From positions 1,054,001-1,118,000 of the forward strand of contig JACGCM010002535.1 in assembly GCA_014058105.1 (NCBI GenBank): 64,000 bases of DNA. Reading direction: 5' to 3'. Below are positions 33,460 through 43,424 of this stretch, in pieces. Under the pieces are notes generated by a model. That model worked only from the letters and a program-made list of their open reading frames with translations. It had not been told where the DNA came from and made no database searches. Source of the stretch: Kingdonia uniflora (Eukaryota > Streptophyta > Magnoliopsida > Ranunculales > Circaeasteraceae). Each line of letters starts with the position of its first letter. Positions within the stretch are counted from its first letter, which is position 1. A program made the position numbers and the translations under genes.

Positions 33460-34195
33460 TGTAGTAGCCTACTCGTAGCCTCCTACCCCAGTCAAACACT
33501 AGAAGGCTACATCGAAGCCTACATGCAAACCTCGAAGCCCATTCATTCCATAAACAAGCTTTCCAAGAATATACGAAGATGATGCATCGAAGATGAAGCC
33601 TCAACTCTAAACAAACCTTGAAGACGAACTCCACATCAGTATCAAAGGCTTGGGCTCCACATCGGCATCATAAACACTTTTCAGACGTGTCAGACAGCCA
33701 ACTCACCATACAAGAATGGCGCTGCAGCTGGTCCTTACAGCTATATTGACATAACCAACAACAGCTGCAGTGTCAGAGTACAGTTCCAGACCCGATATTT
33801 TTGGCGTCAACACCAACTCCGGGATACCCGCCCGATACCCGGAGGGTGTACTTGTAATGTGACCTACCTTGATGACTTAGCCCTTCCTATGTTCTATAAA
33901 TAGGAGGAAAGGGGAATCAAGGAAGGGTTGTAAAATCTACCCCCAGACCCCTTGCAGTTTACCTTCGACCTTCCTGTAAATCACACAGTACTCAAACCTT
34001 CGACTACTCGACAGTAATATACAATATCTTAAAAATCCTCATCAGAGGTCGTGGAGAGACCGATTATAGGCCTCCACAAAAGTATATTGTCAATAGGTTA
34101 TTCGTATTATAGATTATACGCTTGAATCCTTTGGCATTAGATAAGCCCGTGGTGTAAGAGCCAACTTCCCCTCCGCATGAGGTTAGGCCTCGGCA
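33460..34195 (+). repeat. 3' LTR of element D (736 bp)
   Basis: It begins TGTAGTAGCCTACTCG and ends CTCGGCA, then GAGTT. It keeps the canonical TG...CA ends that the 5' LTR has lost. Confidence 0.93.
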
Positions 34196-34200
34196 GAGTT
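34196..34200. repeat. Right target-site duplication of element D (GAGTT)
   Basis: Matches GAGTT at 21342-21346 exactly. Confidence 0.9.
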
Positions 34201-35556
34201 TTGATAGGATCGGTATCGATCATTTTTTACGGATCTCGGTAGGGGTGGCATCAGGGTGAGGGCGTTTGCAGCACTCAGTCTCCTGTGAGGTGGGAGTGAC
34301 CATTGGTGCAAAAGATGGTTGAGGTTTGTTATGGTTGGTGGTCGAGGCTTGCCCCTTGCGATTTAATTTGTGGAGGTGTTCAAGGTCGATGTATCCGTTA
34401 ACCTTAGATAATATCTCCTCAAGGGTTTGTGGTTTATGAAGAAAGATGTACTTCTTGACATGACTGCAATCGGGTAGAGCATTAGAGTACGCAAGAACGA
34501 CGTTCGCACAGTCAAGGTTTTCGACTTTGCACGACTCATCGAGAAACTGCATGGTGAAAGCTTCAAGCACTTTATTGGGAGATTTGCGGAAGTGGAAGAG
34601 GGCATCGACTCGGACCTCAGGGTCTTTGTTAAAGAAAAACTTGGTTATAAAAAGGTTTGATAATTGTTCGAAGCTTCGGATAGAGCCATTAGGGAGGTTA
34701 TGGTACCATTTGAGAGGGCTATCAGTTAGACTGGTGGGAAACATTTGGCATAAGATATGGTCGGCAATATAATACAGAATTAAAGCATTTTGGAATTCGA
34801 GGACATAAAACTGAGGGTCGGTATTGCGGTATTTGCTAATTTTAGGGGTATAGAAATTTTGAGGTACTTAGACCGTGAAAAGTTTAGTGCAAATAGGGTT
34901 GTTTAGCCGAATCCACGAGTTTGGTGTAGGGATTGCGCTGACGCATATAGCGGTGTAGATTTTATAATTGAGCTTCTGCGAAGTAAGGTATGTAGGATAG
35001 GGAGGAGATCGCTGGGGTTGAGGAAGATGAGGCTGAAGGTTCGACATATGTTTAGCGCTGCGCTCCCCGAGACGTTCTTGAGCAGGGCGGCATGAAGGGT
35101 GTCGGGAAATTCAAAGGGTGGAGTAGGAAGAATCCTCCGTAGGGTTTATACCGAGGTGGATTGAGCTGGTAGGAAAAATTGTGGGAGCACCCTCGGCCCC
35201 AAGGTGGACCGGGCGAGCTTCAACTTGAGGGTGAGGCCCAAGGCCAGCGCGAGCTGAAACGCGAAAATGGCCTGGTCCCCAGGATCACAGAGGAGCGTCC
35301 TAGGTTTGGACTTGCTGAAGCTCTCGAACTGTGTAGCGCAGTTCGTCGAGGGAACGATATTGGCGCTCGTTATCATCCAAACAGCACTGCCGTTCAGCCT
35401 CGAGCTCGTTGTGTATGCCTTCACGTTCTAGACGTAGCTGATTGGAATGGCGCTCTTCGGCTTGCGCAAATTGTTGACTGAAGAGGGCGAGTTGGGCGGC
35501 TATGCCGTTGGTAGAATTTCTGACAATAGCAGAGGTAGAGCGAAGGGTGGGGCCAT
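34201..35556 (-). pseudogene. Gag N-terminal and core region of element C, right side of the D insertion
   Basis: From ATG 35556 a frame of over 80 codons gives a coiled coil (GIAAQLALFSQQFAQAEERH, NELEAERQCC, DELRYTVRELQQVQT). The gag core is open at 34744-34220: LTDSPLKWYHNLPNGSIRSF, NKDPEVRVDALFHFRKSPNK, CKVENLDCANVVLAYSNALP, LEEILSKVNGYIDLEHL. The 3' end of the gene continues at 21346 leftwards. This is the best-preserved gag core here. Confidence 0.88.
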
Positions 35557-35627
35557 TGAGGATGGCTGTGAGGGGGAGAAAAAGAAAGATAAAGAGAAAG
35601 TGATAAGAGGAGTTGGGTAGGGCGGGT

Positions 35628-35647
35628 ATAGCACAGACGACACCAAA
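35628..35647 (-). other. Primer-binding-like site of element C
   Basis: Minus-strand TTTGGTGTCGTCTGTGC directly after the 5' LTR end. Same variant as in element B. Confidence 0.68.
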
Positions 35648-36407
35648 TGTAGGAGCCAAGTTTCATAAAGGCAGAAACTAACTCTTACACCTAAGGATTG
35701 TCTTCGACTAGGGGACTAGGCAAGCATCTAATACAATAACAAACAATATTACTATACTAACACGCATGCGTGGAGTTGTAGAATGGGTTACTCCACGACC
35801 TCTAGTGATGATTTTTAATAGATGATGATATATATCGAGCTTAGTTGACAGATCGAATAGAGGGAAGTTACAAGATGGTCGAAGGTTACCTTGGGGAGTT
35901 GAGGGGATAGATTTTCTAACCCCTTCATAGTGCCCCATCCCTTCTATTTATAGAATATATAAAGGGCTGAATCACCATGGGAGGTCAGGTTGCATGTATG
36001 TCCTTTGGGGACAACTGACTTGTAACCGGAGTCGATTCTGACACTGCAGCTATTGGTTTTGACATTGTAGCAGTTGGTTCTGTCACTGTAGCTATTGGTT
36101 CTATCCTTGTAGTTGTCGAGTGGCATGTTTCACTATTCTGTCTGGTGAGTTGGCTGTCTGGCGTGTCAACCTTCGACCATGTATGACCATGGTCTATGTA
36201 TTTCTGGTACGGATGCTGAGTTCTGGCGCTGCTCATCTATCTTTAACTAAGACAGTTAGCTTCGATGATTTCTTCCAGTGTTCAATTAGTCTCAGAAGGC
36301 TTCGTGGACTTAGTTATTGTCTTGCTGGGCTTCGAGTCCCTAGGTAGGCTTCAATGTAGCCTTCGAGTATTCGACTAGTGCTAGAAGGCTGTGAGTAGGC
36401 TACTGCA
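35648..36407 (-). repeat. 5' LTR of element C (760 bp)
   Basis: On the minus strand it begins TGCAGTAGCCTACTC (36407) and ends GGCTCCTACA (35648). AAATT follows at 36408-36412. It aligns throughout with 11708-12429 and holds one more 21-bp unit. Confidence 0.9.
36031..36114. repeat. 21-bp tandem repeat, four units, in the element C 5' LTR
   Basis: Units of the form (A/G)TTGGTTCTGTCACTGTAGCT repeat every 21 bp. The 3' LTR has three units at 12074-12136. The position is in the upstream (U3-like) part of the LTR on the minus strand, where promoter or enhancer repeats are common. Confidence 0.75.
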
Positions 36408-36412
36408 AAATT

Positions 36413-36982
36413 TATTAGCTCGATACTTTTGAGTCAACCCCTCATTTACTTTAGAACACGACCTCCCTTAATAGAGTATGCGACTGTAAACTATTTCATC
36501 AAATATTCCCCGTTGTCAGAGTCACAAGTACTTATCCTTGTACATGCTTCACCCATAAGCATTTGGATCAATATGCGCGACCGACACCCCTAAAAGAATA
36601 ACCTAAAAGATCTATCTATAAGACAAAGCTAAATCAAAACCCTAACTACCCAATTATAACCTGAAGAAGGGCACAATGAGCCCTCATTTAAAATGACTGA
36701 TGGGCTGATCCACTTCTCCCTAATCAAATCAAATACCCACAATCTTCTCCCAAAATAACATAGTCTGCCATTATATGGCTGACACCAAGCTTCATAGTCC
36801 AAATTACTAGGCAATTCAGGACCAAAGAAGAATATAATTTGAGCATAAGATAGAGAGATGGAGAACATACCTTGCATAGGAATTTTCAGGCAAGCTCCGG
36901 CAACCACGCGGTTAGAGATCAGATCAATGGCAATGTTCTTCTCTCCCCATTAGACAAAAACTCACAACTTAAGTTAAAATAT

Positions 36983-37049
<67 letters not shown>

Positions 37050-38340
37050 AAATACACAAACCTCAAACCACATCAATTTTCCCAACCACTATTATTACCC
37101 CCACTAACACCACTTTCTCTTACCTCTTTACCTTCTCTCAACAGTTCTAATAAACTGTCTCTTACAAATTTTTCCCGCCTCTCCAATCTCTTCGACCACC
37201 TTTCTCTTCTAGCCTCCCTTTTTAATTTCCTCTTCAAATTCTTCACGTCTAGCAAATGAGCACCCTCGTTGGATCATTTTTCCACAATGTCTTCATTGGC
37301 ATCAGCCCCCTTTCCTACTTCTCGATTGAGGGAATTATTAGCATATCCAACTGTTTGCCAGAATTCGAAACCTCGAAGCAAGGGGATCAACTCCATTTTA
37401 AACGTGACACCCACTATAGTATCCTATCTTAGACATGATGTGATAAGCAAGCCTAGTCTTCCACTCTATTTTAATAAAGAGGGCTCCTACAAACCCGGAA
37501 TAAAGCCTGCAAAAGAACAACTTGCGTATGCTTCGACCTAGAAGTACCCATAGGTAAACGATTCGAAGTGTATGTTATCAGCTATTCCACAAAAATCTAG
37601 TAGGTCACTTACATAAAGAAGGGCTCAAATAAATTGAAACACCTTCCGCTATATCCTTCGGCCACGTTTCTTAAAGCAGTTTTTGCTCGCGACGATAGAG
37701 TAATTTATAACCTACTCGAAGGATGGTGATATACCAAAGTAACAAACCACTTAATTTGATACCTTGCATAGGAGAAAATCAGTATAAGTTCGATGTTGCC
37801 AAAGCCTCACCTCCGTGATTCTCCATCTCGCTTGTTTTAGCTTAACAACAGTATAATCAATCACGCAGTTCAAACATACAGGAGAACTAGGAAGATTGGA
37901 AAGAAACATGACTTTTATTGATTTCTTATTCGAGTATAAATTACGAACAGTAAGACCCTTCTTGTGCGATGTACTACTACCACCACCAACAGTAAGACCC
38001 TCAGCTTCGATATGTTTCTTTACCATACCCTTCAATGCCCTGGCACATTCTGCAATAATTAAGATATGCTAACTAAACATAACCCACAAGAACTTGCATT
38101 CTTCAGCCACATCTTTCTCCTTACCAATCAGATCCCCCATCTGTAGATCGACAAGTTCTTGAAGCCTCGTGTTTAAACCCCAATGACATAAATACTTCAC
38201 CATCAGTTCAACCACCTTTTCTGCGATCCTTGACACTTCAGATTCTTATTGGCTATGTGAACGAGTCTTCATCCAAATATACGAAGGGGAATAAAGAAGA
38301 AATAGTCAGAGACACTCAAGAAATCCAATTGAAGATTTTG
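36413..38340 (-). pseudogene. Unassigned gene-like sequence flanking element C
   Basis: Minus-strand open pieces include EKVVELMVKYLCHWGLNTRL with QMGDLIGKEKDVAEECKF (about 38240-38070), GMVKKHIEAEGLTVGGGSST with VRNLYSNKKSIKVMFLSNLP (38035-37751), a basic KNLKRKLKREARRERWSKRL stretch (37255-37073) and DLISNRVVAGACLKIPMQ|GTATGT (about 36930-36870, a plausible splice donor). They are not joined by one frame. I recognise no domain. They could be exons of a decayed host gene or of another transposon. Confidence 0.35.
36987..37044. repeat. (TC)n microsatellite
   Basis: An uninterrupted run of 29 TC units. Confidence 0.95.
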
Positions 38341-38418
38341 CTACCCTCCTTACCTTTTTAGAAGAGATTTAGGAGTCATTAATGGTGTTAATCGCATTAA
38401 TCCTCAATTGAATTAAAG

Positions 38419-38740
38419 ATTAACCTGTAACAAAGAATAAGCAGATACGAACAATTTGGCGAGATAATTTTCCAATAAGAGCTTCAATTGCTCAATTGAT
38501 TGATTATAATGAATTTATCTTTCAAACCCTAAGTTTTAGATTACAAACTTGGATCCTTTCATATTGCCTAGCCTTTCCCTTTTATGAAGGTCACAAGTTT
38601 CCTAGTTATAATATAGGAAAAATATTCTCTTAAAGGTACTAAAATTAGAAGTAGTCGCGTTAGTCATTCGAACGAACCCATATGTCATTCAAACGAGTCG
38701 CCTAATTAAGCCTGAAAATGGAGGCAAATAGATTGGTCTT
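38419..38740 (-). repeat. 3' terminal repeat of the gag-only element
   Basis: Shares with 39872-40197 ATTAACCTGTAACAA, CAATAAGAGCTTCAATTGCT, CTTGGATCCTTTCATATTGC and GTTATAATATAGGAAAAATA (a TATA-like stretch). Similarity ends where the gag stop region begins. Confidence 0.8.
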
Positions 38741-38749
38741 CTAAAAATG

Positions 38750-39826
38750 TGCATATCTCTTTTATTTTCTCTTCTCCTCCTTTAGCCTAAGCTCCGGGTG
38801 AAGTTTCCAACATTTATCTAAAATATGCCCACTCGCCTTACAATGACAGCAGTAATTCTCTTTGGACAAAGACCCCTCTACCTTTGGAATCTCCCTTTTA
38901 CTAATTCTTCCAACTAGACTTGTATACCGACTTGTTCTTTTCATCTTTCGTGTCACTAGTCAAGTATTACCTTCAATGACAATCGCCTTCAAGATGACAT
39001 CTTCAATATTTTTTATAGTAAAGAGCTTAAACTCCCTTCTAATGGACTCTGACAAACCCCCCGTATACTTCATGAACACCTCATACTCGTCCACATCGAT
39101 GTCCAACAACAAAGCTTGGTTATGAAACTCTGGAATGAACTCTTGTATGAATTTCCCATGCTTTTGGCGTAAATGATGCCATTTGAACCATCTCTCTTAC
39201 TCATACCCAATAGGGTAAATTTTTTTCCTAACCAGTACCTTGAATTCTTTCTATCTCAAGCTTTCTACAACATGACGTTTCTTATAGAATATCCACCACG
39301 TGAGTGCATGACATACAAATTTTAATTTTGAAAAACATATTTTTTAAGCATTTAAATATTTATATATTGAAAAGTTGGTCTCTAACCTATCTAACTAGTT
39401 ATCCAAGTTCTCAGCATTGATTGACCCGTCGAATATTGGGATTTCAATTTTAAAATTATTATAAAGATTACGCATAGGATAAATGGACTTACCAATAATC
39501 GATCTTTCTTCTACGGATTTGGCATCAATAGAATCTCTATCTTTTATCTCATTACTCTCGTCATTCTCTTCCCCCGCAACTCCTTTCTTCTTCTAGCACT
39601 CTTGTCGCTTCGTCGAAGTGGATGCTTTAGCAAGGTTTAACTATGCTGCCACCTCTTCTAGGGTAGTAGTTAGGTCATAAACTTTATTTTTAAGTTTTAT
39701 GAGCCTATCTTTAGAATCGCCCATCTCTAAATTTTTCTTCATCTTCAAATTAGATTTTCTGTAAATCTTCAACAGACTCACAAGAATCTCTTTCATTTGC
39801 TTAAGTCGTTCATGTGTTGAGACCAT
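38750..39826 (-). pseudogene. Gag of the terminal-repeat element
   Basis: From ATG 39826 (MVSTHERLKQMKEILVSLLK, a coiled coil) the frame continues into a Ty3-type gag core: IEIPIFDGSINAENLDN, LDRLETNFSIYKYLNA, FSKLKFVCHALTWWIFYK, FIPEFHNQALLLDIDVDEYE and GGLSESIRREFKLF. A zinc knuckle YCCHCKASGHILDKC ends it. About five in-frame stops occur, several where tryptophan is expected, with few indels. It would have packaged the element's RNA with enzymes from a helper. Confidence 0.82.
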
Positions 39827-39858
39827 AAAACAACACCTTCAAGAATCGTAATCCAAAA

Positions 39859-39868
39859 TCTGATACCA
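39859..39868 (-). other. Primer-binding site (initiator Met tRNA type)
   Basis: Minus-strand TGGTATCAGA, three bases from the LTR edge at 39872. Confidence 0.75.
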
Positions 39869-39871
39869 CTT

Positions 39872-40197
39872 ATTAACCTGTAACAAGGAATAAACAGTTA
39901 CAAACAATTTGGCAGGATAATTTCCCAATAAGAGCTTCAATTGCTCAATTGATTGATTACAATAAATTCTTCTTTTAAATCCTGAGTTCTTAATTATAAA
40001 CTTGGATCCTTTCATATTGCCTAGCCATGCCCTTTTATGAAGGTTACAAGTTTTTTAGTTATAATATAGGAAAAATATGCCCTTAAACGTACTAAAATTT
40101 TAAGTAGTCATGATAGTTGTTCGAACAAACCCATAAGCCATTCAAATAACTGGCCTGATTAAGCCTGAAAACTGAGGTAAATAGATTGATCTTCTGG
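39872..40197 (-). repeat. 5' terminal repeat of the gag-only element (matched part)
   Basis: This is the part that aligns with 38419-38740. The true LTR may continue right to about 40600, in which case the left copy is shortened. Confidence 0.75.
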
Positions 40198-40600
40198 GAA
40201 ACCAGAGTTATTCGAACAACTATGCCAAATTAAGCCTAGAAAATGAGATAGCTAGAATCCCTTCTTTCGATTATCGACTCGTTTGAATGGCTCCAAAGCT
40301 CGTTCGAACGACCAAGGGAAATAAGTCTAGAATCAGCAACAAAACTTTGGCTTCACTATTCCTTCTATCTCGTTCGAACGGTCCCAAGGCTTGTTCGAAC
40401 GACATGGCGTCTTTTATGAGGTTTAATGTCTAGATCCTCCTGGATCATGGCTCCCTCTTTAGGCGCCTTGGGCTCTTTCTCAGGCTAGAACTGAAGATGA
40501 GGGAAAATGGTCGTGCCCATTTTCCTATTGTACCACTTTGACTTGCTAGGTAGTTGACATGTCATCCCAACTCGGAGCGACTCGATACTTTAAAGGGAAT

Positions 40601-41506
40601 ACAAGGGGTACATCAAAGATGTCTACGATAACAGTCAGTTTCTAATTTTGACCACCTTGTTTTAGGAAGTTAAGAATCATAGTCGACCTACTATAGTAAA
40701 TTAGTAAAAAAAATCAAAATGAGAAGTCTTAACCATAGCTTGTATTGTACGTAAGAAAATAGACACTAGAGTCTCACTTTTGCTAATTAATTTTTCATGC
40801 ACCTCGTTAGTAATTTAGAATTTGGGATTTAATTGGTTCACCAATAATGCGGGCTTTATTCATTTCTCAACATCATCAATTCGGTCAAATAAATGCAATA
40901 CGACAACTATTCGAGTGTTAAAAATTATAGGTTTTAAACGTATGGCTTCAATTATTCGAGGTCTAAAATTTGAAGGATATATACGCGTGTGTATATACAT
41001 ATTTTCTTTTACTACAAATTAAACACAAACATTACTTTTTTTACACGAACAATAACAATAAATAATAATTACAACATACTATTAGTTATTTCTTATTAAC
41101 TTCAACCATCAATTAAATTAAATAGCTTTAAGTAATAGTATTTTATTTAAAATTTCACAATTATTCTTGGTATCCTACATTTTATACTTAGAAACACGTG
41201 AGAATTGCTTATTCTTTAGTAAATATGTCTTTAATAGTTCAAGACAAACTCTTTGGGTACCACAAAACATTAATGAAAATTTTTGTTTTTTTCGAAAAAT
41301 TTTTTTTTTTTTTTTTTTTTTGAAGTTTTAAAAAGGTTTATGCCCAAAAAATGGCGGTTTAGCGAATTATTGAAAAATACTCTCCGTTTAATTCGGTTCA
41401 TAAAAAAACAAAAAATTTCGGAATTACTAGCAACAACATGCACCAAAAGAGGTCACCAATCAGAGTCCAATCAATTTAGAACTCCTAACACAACAACTCT
41501 TGGTAT
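40601..41506. other. AT-rich intergenic DNA
   Basis: No gene recognised. A poly-T run of over 20 bases lies at about 41299-41321. Confidence 0.5.
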
Positions 41507-41515
41507 GTATTGTAT
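41507..41515. repeat. Left 9-bp target duplication of the Mutator-like MITE
   Basis: GTATTGTAT; identical copy at 42426-42434. Confidence 0.9.
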
Positions 41516-42425
41516 GGGAGAGGATTCGCCTACACTCTCTCCCCGCTACACTCTTCGCTACACTCTCTCGAAGCCTCTCATTTTGACAACTCGACAACTC
41601 TCTCTCTCCTACTCAGCGCTGACGTGCCAAGTAAAAAATTAAAAAATTAAAAAAAAAAACGAAAAAAATACTCTCTCTCCACTCGACTCTCTCTCTCTCT
41701 CAACTCTATCACTCAACTCTCTCTCTCGCTTGTATCGTACCGACAACTCGTCGCTCTCTCTCGCTCAGTCTCGAACTCACCCATCGTGTCTCGGTCTCCA
41801 CTGAGTTCAACAACTCACTCTCTCTGTCAGCTCAGTCTCTTTGTAGATTTCATAGAATTCGACAAAGCCAAAATTTCTTTTTTTTGTCAAAATCATAAAA
41901 TTCGACAATAAAGTTTATTGTCGACACCTCTAACAATTCGACAATTTATTGTCGCATCCTCTAACAATTCGACAATAAATTCGATAATAAATTTCTTTTT
42001 TGTCGAATTCTACACATTGCTTCCTTTTTGTCGATTTTTGTGAACAATTTGGTAAAGGCGTAACGACATTGCGCGAGAAAAGTTGATTTTTTTTTTACAG
42101 AAGCTAGCTTCGTAGAACACAAATGGGGAGTGAGAGAGATACAGAGGAGTGAGAGAGAGAGATTGACAAAGAAATTAGTGAGAGAGAGAGAGAATGATTC
42201 AATGGAGGATAGATTGGAGGGAACCCGGAAGAGAGAGAGAGAGCGAGTGATTCAAATTTAAATCAAGTGAGGCGAGTGGAGAGAGAGTTTTTTTGCCACG
42301 TAGGCAACTGAATGAGAGAGAGTTGTTTTTGGTTACTTATGTGGAGAGGAGATATGGAGAGATGGGTGGTTGTGAGAGTGTAGCGGGTGTGTAGCAACAA
42401 AGGGAGTGTAGGCGAATCCTCTCCC
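41516..42425. mobile_element. Mutator-like non-autonomous element (910 bp)
   Basis: The ends are inverted repeats beginning GGGAGAGGATTCGCC, perfect for the first 22 bases. Looser inverted similarity extends inward for about 200 bp (CTACACTC, GCCACGT/ACGTGCC, CTCTCTCTCCACTCG). A perfect 9-bp direct repeat flanks it, as Mutator-like elements generate. There is no transposase; the centre has repeated AATTCGACAATA and TTTTTTGTC motifs in both orientations. Confidence 0.88.
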
Positions 42426-42434
42426 GTATTGTAT
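42426..42434. repeat. Right 9-bp target duplication of the Mutator-like MITE
   Basis: GTATTGTAT, identical to 41507-41515. Confidence 0.9.
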
Positions 42435-42476
42435 TACTAGTTATTATGGAAGTAGTATTACACCTGTATGTTTTGT

Positions 42477-43424
42477 TATAAATACAACCTCCTTCCTCTA
42501 AAATCCTTCACCTAACACCCTCTTCTGCTAATACACATAAGAGCGTGAGAGACAGTTTTGACACCCACCATGTCTACTACAGAGGAATATGAAGAATAAA
42601 TAATCAATTATAAAAGGCTTTCTAGGATGAAGTTGATCAAAATACAACTTTCCTCATCCTCTGCGTGATGTTAATACTATTTGTTTCACCGACAAGTGTT
42701 GGACGAGGGGAGGACATGGTAACCGCACTTTATAAGGCCGGTCATGATATTACAGCTGGAAATCTTTAGATTGGGATAGATTTTGCGGATACTTATCCTT
42801 GTCGACAACCACTTGAGTCCTGTGATCATAATACCTTTCTTTTCACGGGTAGGCACTGAGATTTGTTTTGGAATCTCCGACCACATTTTCTGTTACCATA
42901 TAGCACGCGGGATGTTGGAAAAAGAGACGTTGGAGTTATTTCTCCCGTTGGGATCTGACATTAAGACTCTCCAATGTCGTCTTCCTCTTGTTCATACTTC
43001 AGCATGACATGGTAATGTTTTTATCAACGGAGTGAAGATAATGCAAAGGAATATCTACTTACAAAGACGAGGCTGTGATCATTCATGGTGTGGTGTGGAC
43101 GCCGCCATATACACATTCTATGATTGGCCCCACAAGGAAATCGATTATGACAAGTATGATTGAAATGAGGGATACAGAGTTCCATAGAAATAGCTGGAAT
43201 CCCTGTGATAATGATGATGAAAACGACCAGATGTGAGTAACAACATCAACCACACAAACTCCGTAAATGCCGAAGCAACCATTTGTGAACACACTAACAC
43301 TATTATGACTTTTGGCTCAAGTAATAACAAGACTAGTTTACCCAATATAAACGACGTTATAAACAAACCAAGAAAGGCCGGTGGTAGTTTTCCAGTGATA
43401 GAGAAAAGTGCATCTGGTGGTAGT
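42477..43424 (+). pseudogene. Fasciclin-like arabinogalactan protein (FLA) pseudogene, copy P1
   Basis: A TATA box (TATAAATA, 42477) and leader are shared with copies P2 and P3. From ATG 42627 a hydrophobic signal peptide is out of frame. Fragments then align with P3: YKAGHDIT, FGISDHIFCYHIARGMLEKE, LELFLPLGSDIKTLQCRLPL, FINGVKI and IIHGV-like sequence. These are the YH...L and INGV motifs of FAS1 adhesion domains. It ends with KPRKAGGSFPVIEKSAS. A TAG falls at the same place as in P2 and P3. FLAs are GPI-anchored cell-wall proteins. The family call is mine, from motifs. Confidence 0.55.

Larger units (their letters stand above)
21347..34195 (+). mobile_element. Element D: full-length Tat-type Ty3/gypsy element nested in C
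   Basis: 12.85 kb with two complete LTRs, a primer-binding-like site, gag, protease, RT, RNase H, integrase, a 3' tandem repeat, an antisense spliced ORF, two copies of a small antisense ORF, a polypurine tract and perfect GAGTT target duplications. The two LTRs differ at roughly one position in ten by eye, so it is not young. Pol has many stops and a dead RT box (YINI). It interrupts the gag gene of C. Confidence 0.93.
11708..36407 (-). mobile_element. Element C: Tat-type Ty3/gypsy element, split by nested element D
   Basis: The 5' LTR is at 35648-36407 and the 3' LTR at 11708-12429. Removing D (21347-34195 plus one GAGTT) leaves about 11.8 kb. Flanks are GAATT at 11703-11707 and AAATT at 36408-36412, a target duplication with one mismatch. 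Minus-strand order is LTR, primer site, gag (first part), [D], gag end, protease, RT, RNase H, integrase, tandem repeats, antisense ORFs, polypurine tract, LTR. All pol domains are recognisable but interrupted. Confidence 0.9.
38665..40401. repeat. Paired TTCGAA palindromes, 21-bp pitch, in the gag-only element
   Basis: Ten-base sites start at 38665/38686, 40118/40139, 40280/40301 and 40371/40392, each pair exactly 21 bp apart. Examples are CGTTCGAACG and CATTCAAACG. Confidence 0.7.
38419..40600 (-). mobile_element. Non-autonomous gag-only terminal-repeat element (TR-GAG-like)
   Basis: Direct repeats of about 320 bp (38419-38740 and 39872-40197) flank a single gag gene on the minus strand. 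The primer site TGGTATCAGA, as for initiator Met tRNA, lies three bases inside the right repeat. No protease, RT or integrase is seen in the 1.1 kb internal region. The right end of the right LTR is uncertain; LTR-like sequence with TTCGAA motifs runs to at least 40400. Confidence 0.72.

Noticed and set aside
1..36412. CRISPR-like array or satellite in the repeated tracts
   Set aside because: The repeat units are 195-226 bp, few in number, lack unique spacers and sit in the usual 3' position of Tat elements.
37269..37541. Plus-strand 90-codon frame (MDHFSTMSS...) as a gene
   Set aside because: No recognisable domain, no support on either side, and it overlaps the minus-strand basic stretch; not listed.
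41283..41642. 119-codon frame starting in a poly-T tract
   Set aside because: It begins with phenylalanines from poly-T and runs into the terminal repeat of the Mutator-like element; not a gene.
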